A DNA stretch of 64,000 nucleotides from Rhynchospora pubera (taxonomy: Eukaryota > Streptophyta > Magnoliopsida > Poales > Cyperaceae): positions 65,449,676-65,513,675 of the forward strand of contig CM051460.1 of NCBI GenBank assembly GCA_028095005.1. The letters run 5' to 3'. Below, in pieces: positions 8,516 to 19,451 of this stretch (the stretch's first letter is position 1; every line of letters begins with the position of its first letter). The translations under genes and the position numbers were made by a program. The notes beneath the pieces were generated by a model. That model was not told the origin of the DNA. It did no database searches and was given only the letters and a program-made list of their open reading frames with translations.

Positions 8516-9417
8516 TTTTTTTTCGAAACCTTGACAGCAGCTGTCAAGAGACTAAACTAAAAATAAATAACATAAAATAACAAACAAAAATCTCCCCAGT
8601 TATTCTAACAAATGGCAACTTCCAAACTAATTACCTAGCTATTCCTAAAGAACAGCTCCCCTTCATGAATTACATTCCTTGCCAAGACCTGCACTTGCAT
8701 CTCCTCTCCTCGAAATCTTCTGTTGTTTCTTTCCCTCCAAAGCATCCAAAGTGTTGTGAGCACAAAACACATCTTCTTGTTTCTATCCATTGAGGGCAAA
8801 GATGCATAAACGTCCAAAACTGTTTGCAGCACGGTATCTTTTCCCGGGAGAACTTTTAAGCCAATGAGGTTTTGAATTTGAACCCAAAGTGAGGTAGAGT
8901 ATGGGCATAGGAAGAAAAGGTGTAAGTCATCCTCTACCAAATTCGTTGAGCACAAGACACATCCAGGTTGCACTTGAATGTTCCTTTTAAACAAGACATG
9001 TTGGGTCAGGAGTTTGCTTTGTAGCAAAAGCACTCCAAAGAGTATGATTTTCGGCGGGACCTTAAGTTTCCAGATCCACCTAACTGGTGTAAAAACTTTT
9101 CCAGCAGACACAAGTTGTTTGTAAGTAGATTTTGAAGAGTACAAACCATCCGTAGACCATTTCCAAAAAACTTTATCTTGGCCATCAGAAAGATTCAAAC
9201 TTGTAACTTCATCAGCAAACTGGAGAGTTCGAAGACTACGTGGCATTGGTAGTAAAATATTTAAGAGTGGGAAAGCTTGATGAAGACAACAGTTGGGTTT
9301 GGAAGGTTTAGCAACCTCTTGAGTCAAGCATAGTATAGGTTCTCCTCCCCAAGTATCATACCAGAAAGAGGGCAGAGTACCACTTGCTACTTCCCAATAA
9401 GTTGAGAGTTGAAAAAG
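8516..9417 (-). mobile_element. 5'-truncated LINE (L1-type) with zf-RVT remnant
   Basis: Bounded by a perfect 17-bp target duplication TCCAATTGAAGGGTGTT at 8499-8515 and 9418-9434. A T-run at the left edge is the poly(A) tail read from the minus strand. The ORF 9327-8635 encodes the C-terminal reverse-transcriptase zinc-binding region of plant LINEs: VRWIWKLKVPPK, CVLCSTNLVEDDLHLFFLCP, TLWMLWRERNNRRFRGE. Only the last part of ORF2 is present, as expected of a truncated insertion. Confidence 0.9.
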
Positions 9418-9434
9418 TCCAATTGAAGGGTGTT

Positions 9435-10650
9435 GGGTTTGGTATTAGCTTGTATCAGTCCAATTTTTGTTATTGTCGCGATTTTAGGTTATTTATCAGC
9501 TCAGGTTCCTGACAGCTTAAGATCGAATGCAGTAAGAATAGGGGCTGCAGTGCTTTGAGCTTTGACTCCAAGTCTACTCGTTATTTGTAAAAAAAATTGT
9601 GACGTTTCCAGGAATATTCGATTTTAGTTTGAACTTGATTCGCTCTATTAAAATTTTCCACCAAGTTCGAAATCGTTATAGCCGACTTGTTCAATGTTGA
9701 TTTGAAAACAACTCGAAATGTAGTGAATATTCGCCTCTGAATTGTTTATATCATCCCTTCGCTGTTGTTTTCGTAAACCGAATCCCTGCTTTGGGCAATG
9801 GGTTATTTTATATTATTATTCAATAAAATAAAAAGAAATACTGATCATATCCCTTTCTTTACAACAACTCCGTTATGCAAGTTTTCTTCTCTGTTTTTTT
9901 TCCCCTTTTCTTTTCTAGTATGGATTTTCTTTTTCTAGAGAAATTTGTAACGAGAAACTTCTGTCACTCCAGCATTGGAACATGTTTGTAAGAATCCTTG
10001 TTACGAATATGAGAATTTAATACTGTTATAAATAGGAACGAGAAACTTTACCATGCATGCGCCTCCGCAATCCGTTTCTTAAAGAATCTTTTAATTCCCT
10101 ATTAGCAACTTTGATTGAAACCGCGCAATTGCAATCATTCGCATGCATGGATAATTAATTTTAAAAAAAATGTGACCCTTCCAGGTAGATTCGATTTTAA
10201 TTTGAGATTGATTTGCTCCATTAGAGTTTTTAACCGAGTTGCTTTAGAATTCAAGTTCGAAATCATTATGTCGACCTGTTCGAGTTTGATTTGAGAATAC
10301 TCGAAATTCATGCAGTTATGTTATCTAATATATAAAGAATCTAGTACTTAATTTGATATATAAAATATTTATTCTTTTATGTGAAAATACTAAGTTAATC
10401 CAAAAATTTATATAAAATATAATAAGAAAATAAATGCAATTTAAAATAATGCATCTTAATTATTTTGCAATTTAATTATTTAAAATTATATGAAATAAAT
10501 ATACAAATATATATTAGTAATAAAGCTTGACTTTTGGTTCATATTCGAATTACCTTGAATTTGAATTTGATAGCTCTATATGATCCGATCTGAATTCAAA
10601 TCAAGTTCGGTTTGTTGGCTCTTAATACAAAACCTATAATAAAACTTTCA
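9435..10650. other. Non-coding, internally duplicated DNA
   Basis: No gene seen. A block of roughly 140 bp recurs inside the region (about 9585-9720 and 10160-10310), sharing CAAGTTCGAAATC and ATTCGATTTTA. The segment 9733-9826 (CGTAAACCGAATCCCTGC) is also similar to 13656-13750. Probably decayed transposon DNA. Confidence 0.5.
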
Positions 10651-10667
10651 AGATAATGAGGACTCAA

Positions 10668-12377
10668 CATCCAAAAAAGGTCTTGGCTACAACTTTTTGG
10701 GCGGTGTGGCTGGAGCACAATAACAGAGTTTTCAGGGGTGAAAAGACCGAAATTATTTTATATAGGAATTCAGACGCAAAAAATTTTAATAGAAAGAATT
10801 ATTATTATTTTTTTTTAATAAGAAGAAAGTTCGTACGCGTTTTATAAAAGCGTACAGTCTCTCTCCTTCCTACCCGTTTATAAAACGCGCTCGAAGACTT
10901 TGAACGCGTTTTATAAACTGGTAAGAAGGAGAATAAATTCACCGCTTCAGTTACGTCTCAAAAGGCTTGTCAGACCTTCGTACCCGTTTATAAAATGGGT
11001 TGGAAGCTTTTGAACGCGTTTTATAAACGTGTTATTAGTTTTTCATATTTTTCACTCAAGCCGCAACATTTAACTTATTAAAAATAATATTTTGCAACAA
11101 GATCCTTGCATGTTTCATATTTACAAAATTCTCAAAATTTTATTTCCAATTAAAGATGTATTAAATAGATATAACAAATATATCACACATATTTTTATAT
11201 GCATTTAATTGCACATTTTTTTTTTTTGAACATGTGTATAATATCATTTTGTTTGAATAATTATTCGCCGATGACCATGTATTTTTACTATTTAAGTCTA
11301 CAAACTTATCTTTTGCATTGTAGTCTCTCATTTTTTTTTATTTTATGTTAGTCATATATAATCAAATAATATATAATATGGAAAAAATTAAAATATAAAA
11401 TTTTAATTAAAAATTTTTGAACATTAAAAATTTAAACAAGCATAACTTTTGATAGGAAGGTCCGTTTGGGGCAAACAAGCACATTCCGGAAAGCTGGCGA
11501 CGAGATCTACACGTTTTATCGGGGTGGAACCCCGTAATGACCATTTTCGGAGCCAAAAAACGCTCTCTAGACCTCCAAAATCCACTTTGAAAGTTTGCAA
11601 ACCTAAAAACCACTCTAAACTACTAAAAAAGTTTTTAAAATCATAAATTAATCATTAAAAAGAGAAATGCAGTAAATCAAGTGACTTTCTTGATAGTTAT
11701 TCAAACAAAATGATATTAATGTCAAAATTAATATTCGAATGCCATTTTTAAATAAAATTAATATGAAATTAAATGTGATATTTAAAAAATTATAAATTTA
11801 ACCTTAAAAATAAAATTAACCTAAATTTTCACATTAATTTTCCTATTAATTTTGAAAAAAAACGGTAATAACTCCATTTCGAAAAATTTACGCCTTCCTA
11901 CCCGTTTATAAAACGCGCTCGAAGGCTCCGAACGCGTTTTATAAATGGGTACGAAGGTCTGACCAGCATTTTGAGGCGTAACTGAAGCGGTGAATTTATT
12001 TCCCTTCTTACCCTTTATAAAACGCGTTCAAAGTCTTCGAGCGCGTTTTATAAACGGGTAGGAAGGAGAGAGATTGTACGCTTTTATAAAACGCGTACGA
12101 ACTTTCTTCTTATTAAAAAAAATAATAATAATTCTTTCTATTAAAATTTTTTGCGTCTGAATTCCTATATAAAATAATTTCGGATGAAAAGAGGTTGATG
12201 GGTGCGATACACGACTGGATAGTAGGGGAGGCAACGCTTTTCTTCGAGCACTGTTAGTTTTCAGCGTTTTGGGCAAAAGCAGCACTTCCCTGGGAGGCTG
12301 CTTTCTAATGTTTCACTTGGCTTTTTTCTTTTTCCTTTTGTTTTCTTTGTTCTGCCTAGTTTGTCCAAAAAAAAAAA
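10668..12377 (+). mobile_element. Short LINE insertion split by a MULE
   Basis: Perfect 17-bp target duplication AGATAATGAGGACTCAA at 10651-10667 and 12378-12394, with an A-run at 12366-12377. The LINE itself is only about 264 bp (10668-10746 plus 12193-12377). It encodes the last residues of LINE ORF2: FWAVWLEHNNRVFRGEK before the interruption and RLMGAIHDWIVGEATLFFEHC, then a stop, after it. The reading frame is continuous once the MULE and one target copy are removed. Confidence 0.88.
10747..12183. mobile_element. Non-autonomous MULE with about 290-bp TIRs
   Basis: 9-bp target duplication (G/A)TGAAAAGA at 10738-10746 and 12184-12192 with one mismatch. The ends are exact complements for at least the first 30 bases (CCGAAATTATTTTATATAGG). 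Arms run about 10747-11035 and 11893-12183 and contain multiple CGCGTTTTATAAA motifs in both orientations. The 850-bp interior is AT-rich, with no recognisable transposase; the short open frames there look spurious. Confidence 0.88.
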
Positions 12378-12542
12378 AGATAATGAGGACTCAAAAACTT
12401 ATACTTACAAAGATTGATACCACTTACGGAACTGATTATAATTTTAGAAGTATTAGACAAAAAAAATCTAACAATATTTTGATTAACCAAAAATAGTACA
12501 AATAATTTGTGTTGTCGTCATGTAGCAACAAATTAGTATTGA

Positions 12543-12777
12543 CTTGAAAGAGATCCTCTATTCGTTTTTATAAAACGACCGGTGGTCGTTTTTCGATCTG
12601 AGCCATCCGATTTAATCTCAGCGGTTAATGATTGTCACGTGAATAATACCATATTGATAGGCCCAAAAAAATTACTCGAAAATATTTAACCGTTGTGAAA
12701 AAATTTAACGGTTAATGGATCGAAAAGTGACCACTGATTTTTTTTTTTTTATAAAAACGACTAGAGGATCCGGATCC
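12543..12777. mobile_element. MITE, 235 bp
   Basis: Long imperfect inverted repeats: GATCCTCTA, CGTTTTTATAAA and GGTGGTC, TTTCGATC on the left are mirrored on the right, ending near TAGAGGATCC. Probable 8-bp target duplication AGTATTGA at 12535-12542 and 12778-12785. The CGTTTTTATAAAACG motif resembles the repeated motif in the MULE ending at 12183. Confidence 0.65.
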
Positions 12778-12785
12778 AGTATTGA

Positions 12786-13229
12786 TTAGTATCAAGTCAT
12801 AATTCTTCAATGCCTTTTATTTCTTCTATATGCCATCATCTATTAAAGAATTTACACATAAAAATAATATTATATCCAAGTATTTCAATTTATCTTTTGC
12901 TTATATCACATATAAAAGCGGTTTTGGTTCCGTGCTATCTATAGTCCAAGCAAAATATATTTTTTTCAATCAAAGTAAAAAGAATAAATAAATAGCATTT
13001 GAACAAAACAAATTTAGAGTAACATTGCAGACTCTAATGAGTCTGCTCTAGAAATCCAAATCGGAAGGAGAGAAAAAAAGAGTAACGAAAATTTTATTCT
13101 GGCCGAAGAGTTACTTGTTTCAGATTAAAAGTTTGAGGATAAAAAAAAAAACAGAGAGAATAAAAAATAGAGTGATTTTGTGATGAGTTTATTCTCAAAT
13201 TCTACCGTCTATTAATAACACTATTCTGG
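12786..13229. other. AT-rich DNA, nothing recognised
   Basis: No credible ORF, repeat or RNA gene. Confidence 0.3.
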
Positions 13230-13237
13230 AGCAGACC

Positions 13238-13516
13238 TAGGGGTGCATAACGTCTAAAACGATCACGTAACTGGATTGTTGCGTTGATCGTTGCATTTTG
13301 GACACGAAACTGACTATCATTTGCGTTAACCGTTTCGTTTAAGATGAAACGATCGAAATTACGAAAATACTACGAAAATACACATGAACGAAACCGTTTC
13401 AAACTTACGTTAACCGTTTCGTTTTTAAAACGTAACCAAAATCTTTAATCATTTCGTTTCATTTTGGACGAAACGAAATAAAAAGACGATCGAAATGATT
13501 ACCGTTTTCAGCCCTC
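13238..13516. mobile_element. hAT MITE copy 1, 279 bp
   Basis: Perfect 8-bp target duplication AGCAGACC at 13230-13237 and 13517-13524. Starts TAGGGGTGCATAACG and ends CGTTTTCAGCCCTC. The interior is rich in AAACGATCG and CGTTTCGT motifs. No ORF. Confidence 0.85.
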
Positions 13517-13751
13517 AGCAGACCCACGTGGAGTCAGAGAGAACTTCACGGTATAACTTGTGAAACGCATATCAAAGTATCAAACATTGCATGTGCAGCT
13601 ATATTATTTAAATGTCGCCCCAAGCCCAAGGTACCTTGCAGCTAGTCAGCTACGACTCTGAATTTATTATATCGCTCCTTCGGCCCTTTGTTATTGTTTT
13701 CGTAAAACGGATCCCTGCTTTGGGCTTTGGATAATTTTATATTATTGGTTC

Positions 13752-14022
13752 CTAGATCTGTAAAATGATCGAGACGATGGCGCAAATGATCTGTTGCGTT
13801 GATCGTTTCGTCATATGCGATGAAACAGTTTTTTATTTCGTTGATCGTTTCGTCCTGATGAAACGATTGAAAATGACGAAATTTTTGTGGTTTATACATG
13901 GACGAAACCGTTTCATTGTTTCGTTAACCGTTTCGTCCAACCAAACGAAATCGTTTCGTTATTTCGTTAATTATTTCGTCCGGACGAAACGAACGATTAA
14001 AACGACTTTCGTTTTCAGCCCT
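13752..14022. mobile_element. hAT MITE copy 2, 271 bp
   Basis: Target duplication ATTGG(T/C)TC at 13744-13751 and 14023-14030 with one mismatch. Same orientation, same end CGTTTTCAGCCCT and same CGTTTCGT-rich interior as the copy at 13238, but the left end has decayed (CTAGATCTGTAAAATG). Confidence 0.75.
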
Positions 14023-14027
14023 ATTGG

Positions 14028-14180
14028 CTCCGTTTGAATTGCTTAGGAATAAGAGGAATAGTCTATTTCTAGACGAAAAGAATTGAAAAGTGTGTAACTT
14101 TGTGAAGAATTTGGATTGTTTATAATAAATTTACGCCTAGGAAGAAGCTATTTCTTCTATTCCCATACGATCCAAACGGG
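14028..14180. mobile_element. Small MITE, about 150 bp
   Basis: Ends GGCTCCGTTTGAAT and ATCCAAACGGGGTC form a 14-bp inverted repeat with three mismatches. The interior has GGAATAAGAGGAATAG, similar to the element at 60130-60318. Target duplication unclear. Confidence 0.5.
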
Positions 14181-14973
14181 GTCATTATTCAGTAAAAAAC
14201 TACTCACATGAGTAGTGTTTCAAAAAAAAAAAAAATACCACGGCACGACACGGTAAAATACGGACACAATACGGCACGAGAACTTAAGTATATTGTGTCT
14301 TTAGGAATGTCTTGTCTAACTTTGATGGCATAGACACGGCATGGGACGGCACGCGAATTGTCTAGACACTACATGATACGATGTGAAACACGGTACAAGA
14401 TACGGCACAACATAACCCAAGAGACATAACAAGTTTGTAATCAGGATTAAAGATAGTAAATTTTATGAAATAATAAGAAAAATTCTTATATTGTCTATTT
14501 TTTAAGGATAATTTCATAGTTTGAATGTCCAGTTCATCCATAAGCATAAGTATAAAATTATATTTTATGAAATTCAAACGTGCTCACACACGACACGGTA
14601 CGACACATTTATAGAAAATACAATACGAGAACACGAGGCGTTCCATTGTTTTCAATTGTTTACTGGTCATTTGTCCACCTTAATTTTGCAAGTTTGCCTT
14701 CGAAACAGAAGAATCAAGCAATTATGGGTGTGTTCAATTATGATGTCATATAGCGAAATTTCGAGGGGCAGTTTTTTTTTTATGTGCTTACTTTTGTTTT
14801 TAATATGTTTATTCTTTTTTTTTCTACTTTTTTACTCTCATCAGGAAAGGAAAAAACTACACATGTGTGGATTAAAATGCTAATACATAAGACATGAAAA
14901 TTTGCTTTTTACAATTATAAACAAATTATTAATGATACTTCTCCATTTTACAATTTTAGACTATTTTACATTA
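14181..14973. other. Degenerate transposon-like DNA with ACACGGCACG repeats
   Basis: At about 14236-14420 and again at 14580-14640 the sequence is dense in ACACGGCACGACACGG-type motifs, as in subterminal regions of some hAT elements. I could not place ends or a target duplication. No gene seen. Confidence 0.4.
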
Positions 14974-15270
14974 TCTCTGTACCTTCTAAATTTCACCAAC
15001 ATTTTTTAATAACTTCAATTCCCACAACTCTATACAACTCCTCAGCCACAAACAACAAACTTGTGATTCCATAATAACAAAAAATTTCCAGTGCAAAAAA
15101 CAAATAACTACTACCCCTCACGGATAAAAAAAAACAATGAAGCTAATTAACGCCAAAAAAAGCATAACCTACATGCAGTCCCCAATTTATCCCCTTTTAC
15201 TCCTAAATTAAATATCCTCATCCAAAATTTTTAAATTCCTTCATCGCGCGAAACGTGTAACAGTGCCTAG
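14974..15270 (+). mobile_element. Helitron-like 3' end, 5' end tentative
   Basis: The 3' end is good: a short GC hairpin (CGCGCGAAACGTG, degenerate) about 10 bases before CTAG at 15267-15270, followed by host T. The proposed 5' end TCTCTGTACCTTCTAA after an A at 14973 is only a candidate. Non-autonomous. Confidence 0.5.
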
Positions 15271-16484
15271 TTGAACTTTCTGCTAGGGTACACATTAACC
15301 ATGCATTTATTTTTTTTTTTTTGGTTATTTATTTGTAAATACATGCTTCTTCCGGGCAGTGCTGTAAAAACAGTATGCTTGTGGAGGACGGTCAGAAGTA
15401 CCACTAAGCAATTAATTGGTTTTTTAATTTTTTAAACCCGTTGGTAATTAAACAATTAATTGTTAGAGGCGATTAATCGATTTTTCACTTTTTTTTTACT
15501 TTTATATTACAATATATATACATAGTCTTAATTCATTTAAAATAAATTACTTACCTACTTGAGAATAAAAAGCATATTTTTAATTGAGTAAGAACAAAAT
15601 CAAAATTATACATAAAAGCTAACGATATTTTTTTATATTTGAGATAGCAACTTTCTATAGTAATTACTTTTGTTCTTTAATCAGACAAAAATTTAGAAAT
15701 CTTTGTAAAGAAAAAAAATACCTAATAAAAAAAAGGGACTCTGCCCTTGTATCATAATTATTAGAATTCTTCCAATATATCAATTATATATTTACAACGG
15801 CTATGTGGTTAGGCAATGGATCAGATCGACTACAAGGAAGGCTGAACGGGTCGAATCAACAGTCGCAAATTTAAGAATAAATGGAATCAAAGTGTAAAGT
15901 CTCAAGGTAGCTGATAATATACAAGATAAGGCACATCCATCAATTTATAGAGAGTTTTGGGACAATTCAAGTGGAAAGCGAACAGCAAACCCATGTAGGT
16001 GTCCACATTAAATATTCTACCCATTGTGTGTTCTTTGTTTTATTATATTTTTTTTCCTCTTTTAAATGACAGTTGTTTCTGTTCCCGCACCAATGAAGAG
16101 GCTCACCTTAAATAAATTAATAATAAACAAACAAGTAACTGTAAATTACCTAGTAATTTTGCAAGACATGCAAATTATTTTCAGTTTAACTTTCATGAGT
16201 CGATTCATTGATAAATTTAGTCATCGCATGTCAATCGTCACCTACAGTTGCTTTTCCTCGACAAAATATTGCCTTTATGATAAATCAATTGAAAGGGACT
16301 CTGCCTTTTGGGGTCTACGATTCGACCAACAGCGACCATGAGAGTACTAATATACAGGCTTCTTAATCAATTAATTTTGATAATTCTGGACTACTAATAT
16401 ATGATACCTCTGTACGTTTTCCTTAATAAAAACAACATTAGAATGAATTGAATATATATATAAATCTTAACAACCATGAGAGTT
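15271..16484. repeat. Dispersed 1.2-kb repeat, copy A
   Basis: Closely similar to 60497-62563 in the same orientation: both begin TTGAACTTTCTGCTAG, share GCTGTAAAAACAGTATGC and GGACTCTGCC, and end AACAACCATGAGA. Copy B carries an 864-bp insertion and lacks a short stretch near 15745. A 91-codon open frame (16066-16341) is present in both copies with small changes, but I recognise no domain. It may be an unclassified transposon or an old duplication. Confidence 0.8.
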
Positions 16485-17611
16485 CTCGCTCAGGTCTGTC
16501 CCTAACTTCTTCTTGCTCATGTCAGTCTATAATTTATTTCGTCTCTTAATTTTTTTTTCCTCTTTGTTTTCATTTAAACACCCATTTGCTAAAAACAAAG
16601 CCATGTGAAAACTATCGATTTCTCAAATTGAATTGGAGCATAAGAAGCAATGAATTTTGTAAAGGATTTTGTATTTGCAAGAATTAGCTCTATTTTAGAT
16701 TGATCGATTTGGAATCCATTTATCTCTCAACACAATTTTCTTTTTATAAAAGTTGAATCAAAGGATTAACTATACAATCAAAAAATACTCCATTTCTAGG
16801 GATCTTTTCTACATTACCCTTTTAGATTTAATGGATTCCAACATTTCAGTATTCAATGTGTATTCCTGAGTAAAATAATTGCTGATTTTGTCTTGCACAT
16901 TATTCAACATTCTTTTTGCTGTGGTGACATGCATGTATCATAATGTCGTTCATCAAAAGGAACATTAGTTTCAATTTGATAGAGAGTTGTGCCATCTATA
17001 ACTAAGCAAGTAACATTCCCAAGTTTTTTTCATGTTTATTCCATTAGTAATTTTATTTTGTTCAATGACTAAGGATTTCAAGGGTTATAAAGAAAAATGG
17101 CTTTAAGTACAGATAGAGTTATGTAGATTTAGTGATTTACTGATTTTTTCGACTATAGATGAAGGGCAATTCTGGATATAAAAGCTTTAGAATTGTGATT
17201 GTTTGACTGAAATGATTAATGATTGAGGGTTGTTACTCAAATTTTTATAAAATGATCCTTACTATCATTTAATGAACTGTTATTAGTTCAGGAGGCCTGC
17301 CCTTGATGGCCTGCAAATTGTTTGGTGAAGTGCTAAAACTGTACTGAGCATGCCTATCTCTTGATAGAAAGATAGTAAGGAATGCATTCTAATTTGGTAA
17401 TATAGGATTGTAGAAAGAGGCAACAACACAGGCTATTTCAAGATTGTCTCTGATTTTGTAGAACTAATAGGTAGAACAAGTAGAGTTTAAAATACCCATT
17501 TAAATCACTTCTTTACTTTAAAGCAATATTGTCTTTAATGTATTTTCTTACATTTTTAAATTTTTATTGAACTTCTCTAGGAAATTTCACCAAAGACTAA
17601 GACTACCTGCA
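16485..17611. other. AT-rich DNA, nothing recognised
   Basis: No ORF with a recognisable domain. A phrase near 17284-17340 (GAGGCCTGCCC, GATGGCCTGCAAATTG) looks less AT-rich and might be an old exon remnant, but I cannot assign it. Confidence 0.3.
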
Positions 17612-18802
17612 TCTATACTACTTAAAAGTGTTTGCGACTCTTATATTGACCCAGATGTATCCAAGATTGGTACATCAGAAACCAGCATATATTCTGTACC
17701 TATGATGTTTGTTCAACCTCGCTGTACAGTGTGTTCTAACCTAAAAATCAAGCCTCTTTTTTTTTATTGTCTAATACTATGCGATTATAATTGTAGACAC
17801 TTTTCAAGATCATGATGAGGTTCTGTGTTAGCCTTAAAGATGAATAACCATTGAGTACAATGCATCAAGGATTTAAGCTACGCACACTGCCTGAGTAATT
17901 TATAGAAAGAGTGTGAATTGTCTCAATTCGACATGTGGTGAACTGAGTACAGAAGATTTAAGATATGTATTGATATAAGAAGTGATATGGTTCAACATTA
18001 ATGCATTGCAAAAATTGGATGCCCCATTGGATGTCAGCATCGAAATTGTCGCCAGAGAATTAATTCAGGTACCTCATATCAGACCTCTATTTTTACTTAA
18101 GCGTCAGATATATCTATTAGAGTCAGCTGATCATCTCGCTTTTTGTTGAATGTGTTTCTGAAATAGTATGCAAGTCAATGAATTAGAAATAAGAGTCAAC
18201 AAATCATCTAACTCTTTTCTTTTGCTATTTAATAAGGAAATCATTCCCTTCGCATCAATCTATGTAATAATTATTATGTCTAATTCTTATTTTCTAATAC
18301 AGATTCAGTTTTCATTTTGGCTCTTAGTATTTGTCAAAAGAGCTGAAAACATGTGTAGTTACGAATTGATTTGGCACATAATACTTTGGTGTGTATGCTT
18401 CATATTCAACTTAAGAAGTTGTTTGTTTTCATGGTTTCATTCCCATTTTCTGATGAGTTTATATTTTGTAAGAGTATTGCCATGGCCCATGGGTTGCATG
18501 CACTGGATAAATTTAATTAGAGCTATTAAAGAAATTTCATGGGTCTCACATTAGACTCCGAAAAAGTTAAATTACACATAGTGTTATTTTTTTCTATCTT
18601 TCAAATTTATCAGCTGTTTTTTTAATGATAATATTGATGCTTCCCTCTTTTACCTATACAATGTTAGTTTACACTGAAAACCATTCATATCTTAATTAGG
18701 TAAAAATGTATATCTAACAAAGTAACAATGCAATATTTCTAAAGAATCACAACAACAACTTAATACAACAATTCATCGCGCGAAGCGCGAAACAGCAGCT
18801 AG
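17612..18802 (+). mobile_element. Non-autonomous Helitron, 1.19 kb
   Basis: Starts TCTATACTACTTAAAAGTG after host A at 17611, a typical plant Helitron 5' end. It ends with hairpin CGCGCGAAGCGCG (18777-18789), then CTAG at 18799-18802 and host T, so it sits between A and T as Helitrons do. No Rep/helicase coding. Internal open frames (17567-17815, 18168-18554) have no recognised domain. Confidence 0.85.
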
Positions 18803-19451
18803 TTATAAATCAAAATTTAGGAAAACAAAATGTAAGCAATTATCATATCTTTGATGATAACAATTCAATTAAATCAAGATCTTCAGGACCAAATATTTCA
18901 CTAATTAAACCAATTATGATATGATAGAGATGACATACCATTCATACCAGCGGAAGTCGGAACGGTTGCCATCTCTTGATCTTTTTCTTTCTTTCTTCTC
19001 CTCTTTTGCCTTCAAACAATTCATGCCTCTCTTGGTTCCTGATAAGAACTCGGTTTCTGAATTCGTCTTCTCTCTCTAATCCTTCTTTCTTTATCAATAT
19101 TTTTGATGGAGAAGAATGCGTGTATATTCAGGGAGAGAGAGGATCTAATCCTTATATAATAATTTTTCTTTTAATCTGGTACGTCCATCATATACCAATC
19201 CAATAGTTGAGATTAATTATAAAACTAGATGTTCTAGTTACAGAGCAATCAGTTATGGCTAATTTAATCGGGTCACATTATAATTGGAAATGCACAGGAC
19301 ATGCTGCAAATAACTAAATAGTTTACGATTTCCACTTTGGTTGCAGTTTCCAACATGATTATTTAAAATATCAAGCATTGGACATTATAACATGATAAAT
19401 TGTTCAGTAAGATTTATGGCGGTTGTGCACTATTAATTAATTCAATGCATT
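18803..19451. other. Non-coding DNA
   Basis: Contains a pyrimidine-rich patch around 18970-19080 and otherwise AT-rich sequence. No gene seen. Confidence 0.3.

Noticed and set aside
11407..11646. Overlapping open frames inside the 1.4-kb MULE
   Set aside because: Short, on both strands at once, no domain.
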